A stretch of DNA of 64,000 nucleotides, taken from assembly GCF_004769525.1 (NCBI RefSeq), contig NZ_RQFT01000015.1:1-64000 (forward strand), read 5' to 3'. Made by a program: the position numbers and the translations under genes. Position 1 is the stretch's first letter; every line of letters begins with the position of its first letter. Source of the stretch: Leptospira bouyouniensis (GTDB lineage: Bacteria; Spirochaetota; Leptospiria; Leptospirales; Leptospiraceae). The notes under the pieces are model-generated. The model made no database searches. It was not told the DNA's origin and worked only from the letters and a program-made list of their open reading frames with translations. Positions 63,992 to 64,000 of this stretch are shown piece by piece.

Positions 63992-64000
63992 ACATGCCTT

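Overview
The window looks like chromosomal DNA of a Leptospira species, most likely a saprophytic-type one. This rests on moderately AT-rich coding sequence with much GC-richer islands, a tandem pair of spirochaete FlaB-type core flagellins, many lipoproteins with loose lipoboxes, several TPR proteins, two ECF sigma factors, a class III nucleotide cyclase, and a CHAT-domain protein. The species assignment is inference from protein families only.

Layout. (1) Positions 1-13464 are a gene-cassette array. Fourteen complete and one partial 161-175 bp repeats alternate with 15 cassettes of about 0.2-1.1 kb. All cassette genes are on the minus strand. Each repeat has the anatomy of an integron attC site: outer R boxes, inner L boxes, unequal spacers, and a folded central region with variable loops. 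No integrase gene is visible, so within this window it is an integron-like array without an integrase (CALIN-type); the array continues past the left edge. Thirteen cassettes carry genes, mostly lipoproteins, secreted or membrane proteins, plus a DUF3800 protein and a zinc-ribbon protein. Two cassettes carry no gene but share a conserved inverted repeat and their own subtype of attC. The two ends of every cassette are inverted repeats of roughly 14-19 bp with a systematic difference at position 11, far longer than the usual 7-bp R box.

(2) Positions 13465-17372 hold the head of the array, a GT-rich attI-like stretch, and a three-gene operon on the same strand as the cassettes: a Rad51/RecA-like protein with a degenerate P-loop, a small helical protein, and a family B DNA polymerase whose proofreading motifs look lost. 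The layout resembles a translesion-synthesis module. The polymerase has an odd C-terminal tail abutting the array.

(3) Positions 17373-39210 are mostly housekeeping DNA: an orphan region, a GC-rich terminator-ended element that may be a small RNA, an LpoB-like/COG3014 lipoprotein pair, purL, a flavin reductase, a Fur/PerR regulator, mutL, an ECF sigma factor with a membrane partner, raiA, a DUF4912 protein with a GH57 branching enzyme, a SET-domain protein, and a long plus-strand run (50-aa ORF, ribH, nusB, TPR protein, methyltransferase, DEAD-box helicase, amidase, membrane protein).

(4) Positions 39211-41476 carry two flagellin genes whose leaders fold into hairpins with GGGA loops that look like CsrA targets, followed by a clear terminator.

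(5) Positions 41477-58322 hold a cyclase/hydrolase/DoxX run, a DedA-ATP-grasp fusion, a KefF/KefC pair, a cyclophilin, a secreted rhodanese, a histidine kinase and receiver pair, a lipoprotein, NamZ, DUF2797, RluA and ychF.

(6) Positions 58436-64000 are a minus-strand operon: partial TPR-like gene, cysteine desulfurase, membrane-anchored CHAT protease-like protein, secreted protein, ECF sigma factor and a small downstream protein. Several of these overlap, which suggests coordinated regulation.
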